Of a DNA stretch of 10,168 nucleotides, positions 1 to 6,692 are shown piece after piece; the first letter of the stretch is position 1, and each line of letters opens with the position of its first letter. A program made the position numbers and the translations under genes. Origin of the DNA: CAYFVR01 sp046541515. GTDB lineage: Bacteria; Desulfobacterota; Desulfobacteria; Desulfobacterales; Desulfococcaceae. The stretch lies in assembly GCA_046541515.1 (NCBI GenBank), contig JBKHDD010000178.1, forward strand, positions 1 through 10,168. The letters are read 5' to 3'. The notes below the pieces were generated by a model. The model saw nothing but the letters and a program-made list of their open reading frames with translations. It had not been told where the DNA came from and did not search any database.

Positions 1-807
1 GGCCAGCGTGACCGCCCCCAAAATCCAGCAGTAGGGCGCGAACAGCGGCATTCGGTTTTTATTGACGATATAGACCAGAAAGGCCAGCGCCGCGTACCCC
101 ACCAGCGCGGCGGTTAGGGCGCCGGTCAAAATCACGCCCACGTCCGGGGCGTATCCGCCCAGGTCGGTCAGGCTCAACACCTGCGCGCCCAGGATGGCCG
201 GGATCGACAGCAGAAACGAATAGCGGGCCGCAGTGGGGCCGTCCACCCCCAAAAACAGGCCGGCGGCGATGGTGGCGCCGGATCGGGAAATTCCCGGAAG
301 GATGGCCAGCCCCTGGGCCACGCCGATCGCCAAGGCGGCGGGGAAGGTGAATCCGGCGACGCTTCGGCCGTCCGTTTTCAGCCGGCCCGTGCACCACAGC
401 AAGGTTCCCGTGACCAGCAACATGCAGCCCACCAGAGCGGTGGAATTAAAGAGCCGGTCGGCCATTTCGTTGAAAATCAAACCGATCGCCGCCGTGGGGA
501 CCGAGCCGACCACGATGAGCGCCGCCAGCCGGACCTCCGGATCGGCCAAGATCGCGCCCGCGGGTTCCCGGCGGATCAAAGTGGCCCCCAGCCGCCAGAG
601 CGCGGTCAGCAGACCCAGAATTTCATTTCGAAAAAAGATGACCACCGCCGCAAGCGTGCCCATGTGGACGCTGACTTCGAAGATCAAGCCGGGCTCGTTC
701 AGCCCGAACAGTTTTTGAAACAAGACGAGGTGGCCGGAGCTGCTGACCGGAAGGAACTCGGTCAGGCCCTGGACCACCCCCAGGATCGCCGCTTGAATTG
801 GGTCCAT
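1..807 (-). CDS. uppP: Undecaprenyl-diphosphatase UppP (BacA family), 3' end cut by the window edge
   Basis: Integral membrane phosphatase that converts undecaprenyl diphosphate to the monophosphate, recycling the lipid carrier for peptidoglycan and other envelope glycans; the family also gives bacitracin resistance. Reading from the ATG at 807 gives 269 codons open to the window edge. Residues 13-26 read QGLTEFLPVSSSGH, the family (E/Q)xxxE plus SSxGH signature (Q13, E17, H26), and residues 171-180 read PGISRSGATI (R175), the second active-site signature. Hydrophobic stretches lie throughout, roughly at 45-60, 95-112, 124-138, 193-212, 225-248 and 258-269. E. coli UppP has 273 residues, so only a few are missing and no stop is seen. 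The ribosome site is weak (GGGA about 10 bases upstream). The start is chosen because MDPIQAAILG is a typical family N-terminus. It lies 179 bases downstream of rtcB on the same strand, with no strong promoter or terminator in the gap, so co-transcription is possible but unproved. Confidence 0.95.
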   Translation of the reverse strand, partial: MDPIQAAILGVVQGLTEFLPVSSSGHLVLFQKLFGLNEPGLIFEVSVHMGTLAAVVIFFRNEILGLLTALWRLGATLIRREPAGAILADPEVRLAALIVVGSVPTAAIGLIFNEMADRLFNSTALVGCMLLVTGTLLWCTGRLKTDGRSVAGFTFPAALAIGVAQGLAILPGISRSGATIAAGLFLGVDGPTAARYSFLLSIPAILGAQVLSLTDLGGYAPDVGVILTGALTAALVGYAALAFLVYIVNKNRMPLFAPYCWILGAVTLA

Positions 808-986
808 GAAAGGAATTCCCATCCGCCGGGGCGGGTCGTAAGAGATTCGGGGGAACGGGAGGGAATCGCGCGGGTTCCATCCGGAGCGGACAAGCCAAAG
901 CGCGTGAACGGATTGGCGGCGGTCGAAAATGGTTTCAAATTCCGCGGGCCGAATCGCACGGTCGATCTTCCGGGGGACGGATGGGG

Positions 987-2426
987 TCAGCCTTTTACCA
1001 CGCCGATGGGCCGCAGGCGGGCCACCTTTCGGGAAATGCCCGCGCCGTGGACCGCCTCCACCACTTCGGAAACGTCCTTGTAGGCGTCCGGCATTTCCTC
1101 GGACATCGTGCTTCGGCCGGTCCATTTGACGAAAACGCCCCGGTCCTCCAACTCACGATGGAGCGCCCGCCCTTTCGCGGCCTTTTTGGCGGCTTTCCGG
1201 CTCAGCGCCCGGCCGGCGCCGTGACAGGTGGAGCCGAAAGTTTCCGCCATGGCGGTTTCCGTGCCCACCAGCACGTAGGAGGCCGTGCCCATGTCTCCGG
1301 GCGCCAATACCGGCTGGCCCACGGATCGATAATCCGCCGGAACGTCCGGGTGGCCCTTGGGGAACGATCGGGTCGCGCCCTTGCGGTGGACGCATACGGT
1401 TCGCTTTTTTCCGTCCACCGTGTGGGTCTCCCGCTTGGCCACGTTGTGGCAGACGTCGTAGACCAGCCGCATTCCCAAATCGCGTGGGCTGATGCCCAGG
1501 CTTTTCTGGAAGGTTTCCCGGGCCCGGTGCAGCAGGATCTGGCGATTGGCCCAGGCGTAATTGGCCGCGCAGGCCATGGCGGCCAGGTAATCCCGACCGG
1601 TTTCCGACTGAACCGGGGCGCAGGCCAGTTGCCGGTCCGGCAGGGCGAAGGGCAGCGACTTGACCGCCTTGGCCATCCGGGCCAGAAAATCGTCGCAGAC
1701 CTGGTAGCCGAAGCCACGGGAACCCGTGTGAATCATCACGGTGACCTGTCCCTCGAAAAGCCCGAAGGCCCCGGCCGCAGTCGGGTCGAAGATTTCGTCC
1801 ACCACGCCCACTTCCAGGAAATGATTCCCGGAACCCAGGGTGCCAAGCTGCTTGCGGCCCCGCTCCATCGCTCGGTCGCTCACCGTTTCGGGGTCCGCTC
1901 CGGCCATCCGGCCGCCGTCCTCGGTGTGGTCCAGGTCGGCCGCCTCGCCGAAGCCCTGTCGCACCGCCCAGCCGGCGCCTTCCTCCAATACCCTTTTTTC
2001 GTCCCGTTTGTCCAGCTTCACGGGGCCGGTGGAGCCGACGCCGGAAGGAACGTTCCGGAACAGGTCTTCCACCAGCTCCCGGATTCGCGGACGTACCTCT
2101 TCTTCGGTCAGATGGGTCCGGGCCAGCCGAACGCCGCAGTTGATGTCGTAGCCCACGCCGCCGGGAGAGACGATGCCGGTTTCCCAGTCGAAGGCCGCCA
2201 CCCCCCCGATGGTGAAGCCGTAGCCCTGGTGGGCGTCGGGCATGGCCAAGGAGGCGTCCAGGATGCCCGGCAGGGTGGCCACGTTGGCGACCTGCTTTAG
2301 GGAACCTTCTTTTTGCAGCGCGTCAACCAATTTTTTCGTGCCGTAAATCCGGCCCGGCGCCTGCATGGCGCCGGTTTGGGGCAGTTCCCAGCGGTAATCG
2401 TCGATGGGTTTCAGCTCGATGGACAT
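987..2426 (-). CDS. rtcB: RNA-splicing ligase RtcB
   Basis: GTP- and Mn2+-dependent RNA ligase joining 2',3'-cyclic-phosphate or 3'-phosphate ends to 5'-hydroxyl ends in RNA repair or tRNA splicing. The 479-residue product matches the archaeal-type RtcB length (P. horikoshii RtcB is about 481). Metal and nucleotide ligands are all present: YDINCGVRL with D94 and C97, GSGNHFLEV with H202, HTGSRG with H233, YDVCHN with H327, and STCHGAGR with H402, the equivalent of the histidine that is guanylylated. The C-terminus ARLRPIGVVKG is typical. Start: the frame is open back to an ATG at 2501, but the family N-terminus (here MSIELKPIDDYRWELP) begins at 2426, which has a good AAGGGGA ribosome site 7 bases upstream. 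The archease gene lies 71 bases upstream on the same strand. All key residues are intact, so it should be active. Confidence 0.97.
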   Translation of the reverse strand: MSIELKPIDDYRWELPQTGAMQAPGRIYGTKKLVDALQKEGSLKQVANVATLPGILDASLAMPDAHQGYGFTIGGVAAFDWETGIVSPGGVGYDINCGVRLARTHLTEEEVRPRIRELVEDLFRNVPSGVGSTGPVKLDKRDEKRVLEEGAGWAVRQGFGEAADLDHTEDGGRMAGADPETVSDRAMERGRKQLGTLGSGNHFLEVGVVDEIFDPTAAGAFGLFEGQVTVMIHTGSRGFGYQVCDDFLARMAKAVKSLPFALPDRQLACAPVQSETGRDYLAAMACAANYAWANRQILLHRARETFQKSLGISPRDLGMRLVYDVCHNVAKRETHTVDGKKRTVCVHRKGATRSFPKGHPDVPADYRSVGQPVLAPGDMGTASYVLVGTETAMAETFGSTCHGAGRALSRKAAKKAAKGRALHRELEDRGVFVKWTGRSTMSEEMPDAYKDVSEVVEAVHGAGISRKVARLRPIGVVKG

Positions 2427-2433
2427 ATGAATT

Positions 2434-2440
2434 TCCCCTT
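2434..2440 (-). promoter_or_regulatory. Ribosome binding site of rtcB that decides the start
   Basis: AAGGGGA on the minus strand, 7 bases before the ATG at 2426. It supports the short form of RtcB over the ATG at 2501, which would add 25 residues with no resemblance to the family. Confidence 0.6.
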
Positions 2441-2497
2441 GGGCGTTTTTTGCGGTCCTGTTTTCGAAAAAAGGGACTTTTCGGACGTTCGAACCCG

Positions 2498-2911
2498 TCA
2501 TACGTCGAAAATGACCACCGCCTCCCAGCCGTCGGGGGTGGGTTCCACCCGGAGATCGTGGTAGGTGACCGCTTTGAGTTCGTGGCGGATTTCGTGCCGC
2601 GTCGGGTCATGGGGATCGCAGCGGATTCGGCTTTGGATCCGGGTTTCGTCGATTTCCAGCACTTCCGCCTCCGCCGTCAGCAACTCTCGGCCATGCCAGA
2701 GATACAGAATTTCCCGCAGCCAATTGACCATCAGGTCGGCGGCGTCCGCGCCCTCGGCGGAGATGGAAACCGTTTCCCGGCCTTCGATGGCGTCGGAGTC
2801 GGCCATAAGGCTGGTCATGGCCCGGGCGGCTTCCGCGAATAAACTGGAAAGGTTCGGCGACCAAACGCGGACGCCCAGATCGGCGGTGTGATCGATGGTT
2901 TCGAAGCTCAT
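2498..2911 (-). CDS. Archease, RtcB-activating protein
   Basis: Small protein that speeds RtcB guanylylation and lets the ligase turn over many times; it also widens nucleotide cofactor use. The 137-residue length is normal for the family. The N-terminal MSFETIDHTADLGVRVW carries the diagnostic DHTAD motif (residues 7-11), followed by an amphipathic helix (LSSLFAEAARAMTSLM), a central LMVNWLREILYLWH segment, and a hydrophobic C-terminus VVIFDV whose penultimate Asp (D136) is a conserved metal ligand position. Its stop lies 71 bases before the rtcB ATG on the same strand, the usual two-gene arrangement, so the products very likely work together. The ribosome site before the ATG is weak. The gene faces away from the SGNH lipoprotein gene, so its promoter must lie in the 196-base divergent region. 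Family recognition is strong. Confidence 0.94.
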   Translation of the reverse strand: MSFETIDHTADLGVRVWSPNLSSLFAEAARAMTSLMADSDAIEGRETVSISAEGADAADLMVNWLREILYLWHGRELLTAEAEVLEIDETRIQSRIRCDPHDPTRHEIRHELKAVTYHDLRVEPTPDGWEAVVIFDV

Positions 2912-2969
2912 GGCAAAGAATACCCATGTTTCTCCGGGTCGTCAAAGGGGCGGCCGCGGTAAATTGGTC

Positions 2970-2989
2970 TCGAAACGAGCGATTTTCGA
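2970..2989. repeat. Short inverted repeat, possible operator
   Basis: TCGAAA, 8 bases, then TTTCGA: two 6-base arms forming a 20-base dyad. The right arm coincides with the proposed -35 element of the lipoprotein gene, which is where a repressor could act. The arms are short and may be chance. Confidence 0.2.
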
Positions 2990-3012
2990 ATACGCCCTTC
3001 CTTTTCTATAAG
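2984..3012 (+). promoter_or_regulatory. Candidate sigma70-type promoter for the SGNH lipoprotein gene
   Basis: TTTCGA (2984-2989), a 17-base spacer, then TATAAG (3007-3012). The -10 matches consensus at five of six positions and the -35 at only three. It would give a leader of about 90 bases. Weak to moderate support. Confidence 0.3.
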
Positions 3013-3107
3013 GTTTGCATTATTTTGAAAATTGAAAACCAAAAATCGGGTAAAGCCGAGGCTGTCCGGACGTTGGAAGCCTCGCCAAACGAGAAAGGGA
3101 GAAGGGC

Positions 3108-4778
3108 ATGCTTAAACGCGGAAAATTGGCCTTTGAAAACCTGTTATTGGTTTTTTTGCTTTCCGGATTTTTAATGGCCGCAGGTTGCGGCGGCGACAAC
3201 GGCACGGTAACGGTTCACCAGACGCCGGACGTGGCGGGGAACTGGGATTTTTATTATTCAGCGGACGGAGGGCGGGCGGATATTGGTCCCGAGCTGCTGG
3301 AAATTTCCCAGGATGGCGAATTGATCCAGGTCGCGCGATCCCCGGTGGACGGCCCGCCGGTTTCCGGCGCCGGAACGGCCGCGGCGAACGGCGTGAGCTT
3401 CGACGACGGCCGGATTTCCGCCCGGGGGAATGCGGAGGGAGATTCTCTTGCCGGCACGTGGACGAACGCCGATGGACAGACCGGAACCTGGAGCGCGGTT
3501 CGGCTGACCGGCCAAGAGCCGGTGGTCCTGATCAACCTGGGCGACAGTCTGGTCAACGGAGTGCAAAGCGCCATGGTCAACGAATTCACCCAGGTGAACA
3601 GCTTCCCCCAGGTTTTGGCGGAGCAAATGGACGCCCGGGCCTTTACGATTTGGCGGGATCCGCTGATTACGGCCGACGGGGCGCGGATTCATCCGGAATA
3701 CCTTCCCTTCAACCTGGGCGTGAGCGGTTTGGACGCCCTGGAGTTGATTTCGGAGCGGACCGGAGAAGGGAACCCGTTGCTGGACGCGTTGCTGGCCCCG
3801 ATTCCCCAACTGGTCGGCGGGCCGGTTTCTCCGCTGGAAGCGGCGGAATATCTGGCCGGTCTTTATCCGGACAAGCGCAAGATCATCACCCTTTGGATCG
3901 GCAACAACGACGTGCTGGGCGCCGTGCTTCGGGAGTCCGGAACCCTGCTCAATTCCGAGGCGATTCAAGCGTTTTTGAACGATCCCGCCATGGGCCATGA
4001 TTTGCCCGACGTGACGGCCCATTTGACCGAAATCGTGGAGCGGCTTTCCGCCATCCCCCGGGCCGAGGTGCTGATCGCCAACATTCCGGACGTGAGCCAG
4101 GTGGCTTTTTTGCTTACGCCGGAGGATTTGGAGCGGCTGGCGGTGTTTCCCGGAGCGGAGGTGACCGCGCTGGCCCCCGGCGAAGCGCTGGGGTTCGGCC
4201 CCTTTTTGAATCCGGACGCGCCGGAACAGAGCGTGGCGCGGGCCCTGAGCACCAACAACGCGCTGCTGAACGCGGCGATCCTGGGGACCCGGGCCGCCTC
4301 CGAGTCCTTCGTGCTGACCCCGGAGGAAGCCGCGCCGATTCAGGAACGGGTGGCGGCGCTCAATCAATTGATTGCCGATCTGGCCCGGCGGCCCAACGTT
4401 CATTTGGTGGACGTGAACGGCACGTTGGAGCGATTGGCGGCCGGGGAGATCACCGTCGCGGGAAACAATCTGACCCGGACTTGGGGCGGCGGCGCGTTCA
4501 GCCTTGACGGAATCCATCCGTCCAACACCGGATACGCCCTGTTGGCCAATCGGCATGTGGCGGCGCTCAACGCGGCAATGCCCGATCTGGCCGTGCCGGA
4601 GCTGGACTTGTCGGTGGTCTGGGAGAACGATCCCTACCGCGACCGGGACGGCGACGGCTACGTCTACGGACCGGAATTCCCGCCGGTGATCGAACCCAGC
4701 CTGCTGCCCCTGGCCGACTGCGACGACGCCGACCCGGACGTTTGGCCGACCTACATCAGCGGGATGCCCTGTCCCTGA
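3108..4778 (+). CDS. SGNH/GDSL-family hydrolase lipoprotein with a C-terminal Asp-rich (MopE-like) metal-binding tail
   Basis: Secreted, lipid-anchored esterase/lipase-like protein of 556 residues; the substrate is unknown. Residues 1-27 are a lipoprotein signal peptide: a KR-containing start, a hydrophobic LLLVFLLSGFLM core and lipobox MAAGC with lipidated C27. Residues 40-132 look like a small beta-rich domain (GNWDFYY start, GTWTNADGQTGTWSAV end) placed before the enzyme. The catalytic domain starts near 136 and has block I LINLGDSLVNG (nucleophile S147), block II NLGVSG (about 203-207), block III WIGNNDV (N267) and block V LDGIHPSNTGY (D467, H470). Residues 508-541 hold DPYRDRDGDGYVYGP and, later, DCDDADPDVWP, the pattern of the putative metal-binding motif known from MopE-type proteins. 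A GGGAG ribosome site lies 6 bases before the ATG. The gene is alone on its strand and converges on recN. The fold and export are well supported; the substrate is not. Confidence 0.9.
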   Translation: MLKRGKLAFENLLLVFLLSGFLMAAGCGGDNGTVTVHQTPDVAGNWDFYYSADGGRADIGPELLEISQDGELIQVARSPVDGPPVSGAGTAAANGVSFDDGRISARGNAEGDSLAGTWTNADGQTGTWSAVRLTGQEPVVLINLGDSLVNGVQSAMVNEFTQVNSFPQVLAEQMDARAFTIWRDPLITADGARIHPEYLPFNLGVSGLDALELISERTGEGNPLLDALLAPIPQLVGGPVSPLEAAEYLAGLYPDKRKIITLWIGNNDVLGAVLRESGTLLNSEAIQAFLNDPAMGHDLPDVTAHLTEIVERLSAIPRAEVLIANIPDVSQVAFLLTPEDLERLAVFPGAEVTALAPGEALGFGPFLNPDAPEQSVARALSTNNALLNAAILGTRAASESFVLTPEEAAPIQERVAALNQLIADLARRPNVHLVDVNGTLERLAAGEITVAGNNLTRTWGGGAFSLDGIHPSNTGYALLANRHVAALNAAMPDLAVPELDLSVVWENDPYRDRDGDGYVYGPEFPPVIEPSLLPLADCDDADPDVWPTYISGMPCP

Positions 4779-4911
4779 CGGATGGGCTTGTCGCGGGGGC
4801 CAATCGCATTCGCCCCTTGGTCAATTCGGCGCCATTGCCCATTTGAAATCCCAAAATGATCGGCGTGGGAAGGAAACGGCATTCCGCCAACATTCCATTC
4901 CCGAAAACGCC

Positions 4912-4957
4912 AAACGGCGGAACGGTCCATTAAACCCGTTCCGCCGTTTTCATTTTT
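4912..4957. terminator. Bidirectional rho-independent terminator between the SGNH gene and recN
   Basis: A perfect 14-bp stem (4912-4925 AAACGGCGGAACGG with its complement at 4936-4949), a 10-base loop and, on the plus strand, CATTTTT just after. On the minus strand the stem starts directly after the recN TGA and ends in TTTGGCGTTTT. It serves two convergent genes. The 133 bases from the SGNH stop to this stem show no gene. Confidence 0.8.
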
Positions 4958-6650
4958 CCCCCACCATCTCCCGCGCGTGCTCCAACGTCGCCGGGGTCAG
5001 CTCCACCCCGCCCAGCATCCGGGCCAGTTCATTGACCCGTTCTTCGTGGGAGAGCGGGGCGATGTCGGTGCGGGTTCGGCCCTTGGAAACCGATTTTTCA
5101 ATGCGGAAGTGGTGATCGCCAAAGCGGGCGATCTGGGGCAGATGGGTGATGCACAGCACCTGGTGATGGGCGGACAGCGCCGCGATTTTTCGCCCCACGA
5201 TCTCCGCGGTGCCGCCGCCGATGCCGGCGTCCACCTCGTCGAAGATGACGGTGCCCACGGCGTCGATGGCGGCCAGAATGGCCTTGAGGGCCAGCACCAC
5301 CCGGGACAGCTCGCCGCCGGAGGCGATTTCCGATAGCGGCTTGAGCGCCTCGCCCACGTTGGGGGCGATCTGGAAGGCGGCCCGATCCAATCCGGTTTCC
5401 GAAATGGCGCGGTCGCCGTCGATAAGCCAGGGGCCGGCGGCGTCCCGGGCGGGGATGGGGGCGAGGGCCACCGTGAACCGGCTGTCGGCCATGCGCAGGG
5501 AGGCCAGCTCCGATTCCACCTTGGCGCCCAGGGATTTCGCCACCTTGGCGCGTTGGCTGGAAAGTTTTTCCGCCGTTGTCAGCAAATCCCGCCGCGCTCC
5601 GTCCAGCTTCGTCTCGGCCGCGGCGATTTCGTCGTCGATGTTCTCCACTTCGGAAAGCCGGCGCTTCACCGATTCCAGATGCGCCTGGACGGATTCCAGG
5701 GATCCGCCGTATTTTTTCTTGAGCTTTTTTAGCGCCGCCAGCCGCTCTTCCACCGTCGCCATGCGGCTGTCGTCGGTCTCGATCTGGTCGATGTAGCCGC
5801 GCAGGGTCTCCACGATGTCTTCCACCCGGAAGGCGGCGTCGGCCAGCCCCTCGGCGGCCGGCTGTAGGGCGGAATCGACCTCGCCGGCCTTTTCCAGCGA
5901 CTTGCGGATCTCCACCATCCGCTCCACCACCGCGCCGGGCGAGGCGTAGAGCGCCTCCACGGCCCCGTGGACCGCCTCGAAGAGCATTTCCCCGTTTTTC
6001 AAGATGGACAGCTCCCGCTCCAGCGCCTCGTCTTCGTTGGGCTGGATGGCGGCGGCCTCGATTTCCGATTGCTGAAAGGAGAGCAGCTCCATCTGCTCGG
6101 CCTGTCGCTCCCGGGTGCGCCGGAGCTTTTCCAGCCGGGAGATGAGCGGCTGAACGGCGGCGAAACGGTCCTTGACCCGCTGACGAATGGGCAGGAGGTC
6201 GCCGAACTGGTCCAGGATGTCCAGGTGGCCGGATTCGTCCAACAGCCCCTGGTGGGCGTGCTGGCCGGAAATGCTGGCGAGGTTTTCGGTGATTTCGGCG
6301 AGGAGCCGGATGGTGGAGAGGCGGTTGTTGATGTAGATTTTGTGGCGGTTGTTGACGGCGATGATCCGGCGGACGAGAAGCCCTTCGGCCGGGTCCAGTT
6401 CGTTTTCGGCCATGATCCTGGCGGCTTCGGAGTCGGGCGGGATGTCGAAGAAGGCTTCCAGCTCGGCGGATTCCGCGCCGGTGCGCACGAAGGAGGCGGT
6501 GGCCCGGCTGCCCAACAGCAGGTTGACGGCGTTGATGATGATCGACTTGCCCGCGCCGGTCTCGCCGCTCAGGATGGTCAGCCCGTCGTCGAACCCGATG
6601 CGCAGGTCGTCGATGATGGCGAAGTTTCGGATGGAGAGTTCTCGCAACAT
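4950..6650 (-). CDS. recN: DNA repair protein RecN
   Basis: SMC-like ATPase that acts on broken DNA ends and promotes recombinational double-strand-break repair. The product has 566 residues (E. coli RecN 553). It begins MLRELSIRNFAIIDDL, a classic RecN start, with Walker A GETGAGKS at 29-36. A long charged middle (about 150-390) is coiled-coil-like, with many Glu/Arg/Leu runs. The ABC signature SGGELSR starts at 444, Walker B TVIFDEVDAGIGG is at 467-479 with catalytic E472, and the switch His is H503 in CITHLPQIA. All nucleotide-binding elements are intact. There is no clear Shine-Dalgarno sequence before the ATG. The upstream gene ends only 42 bases away on the same strand, so it probably shares that gene's transcript. 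I saw no obvious LexA-type operator. A strong hairpin follows its stop directly. Confidence 0.97.
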   Translation of the reverse strand: MLRELSIRNFAIIDDLRIGFDDGLTILSGETGAGKSIIINAVNLLLGSRATASFVRTGAESAELEAFFDIPPDSEAARIMAENELDPAEGLLVRRIIAVNNRHKIYINNRLSTIRLLAEITENLASISGQHAHQGLLDESGHLDILDQFGDLLPIRQRVKDRFAAVQPLISRLEKLRRTRERQAEQMELLSFQQSEIEAAAIQPNEDEALERELSILKNGEMLFEAVHGAVEALYASPGAVVERMVEIRKSLEKAGEVDSALQPAAEGLADAAFRVEDIVETLRGYIDQIETDDSRMATVEERLAALKKLKKKYGGSLESVQAHLESVKRRLSEVENIDDEIAAAETKLDGARRDLLTTAEKLSSQRAKVAKSLGAKVESELASLRMADSRFTVALAPIPARDAAGPWLIDGDRAISETGLDRAAFQIAPNVGEALKPLSEIASGGELSRVVLALKAILAAIDAVGTVIFDEVDAGIGGGTAEIVGRKIAALSAHHQVLCITHLPQIARFGDHHFRIEKSVSKGRTRTDIAPLSHEERVNELARMLGGVELTPATLEHAREMVGEK

Positions 6651-6692
6651 GGCGGAAGAGTAGGGCGATCAGGGGGAAAATCAAGGGGGAAT

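Larger units (their letters stand above)
2912..3107. promoter_or_regulatory. Divergent intergenic region between archease and the SGNH lipoprotein gene
   Basis: About 200 bases with clearly higher A+T than the flanking genes, especially 2981-3055, as expected for a divergent promoter region. It holds a dyad (2970-2989), a candidate plus-strand promoter (2984-3012) and a short direct repeat of TTGAAAA (3025-3037). I could not pick a convincing minus-strand -35/-10 pair for the archease-rtcB transcript. Confidence 0.5.

Noticed and set aside
808..986. Gene, promoter or terminator between rtcB and uppP
   Set aside because: No coherent reading frame, no hairpin with T-run and no well-spaced -35/-10 pair found on the minus strand.
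981..2300. 439-residue plus-strand open frame antisense to rtcB
   Set aside because: His/Gly/Arg/Val-rich shadow of a gene whose every catalytic residue is recognised on the other strand.
3258..4556. 432-residue minus-strand frame antisense to the SGNH gene
   Set aside because: No motif, and composition typical of antisense shadows; the plus-strand gene has a signal peptide and catalytic blocks.
5098..6684. 528-residue minus-strand frame overlapping recN
   Set aside because: Arg/Pro/Gly/His-rich out-of-frame reading of recN; recN itself has all its motifs.
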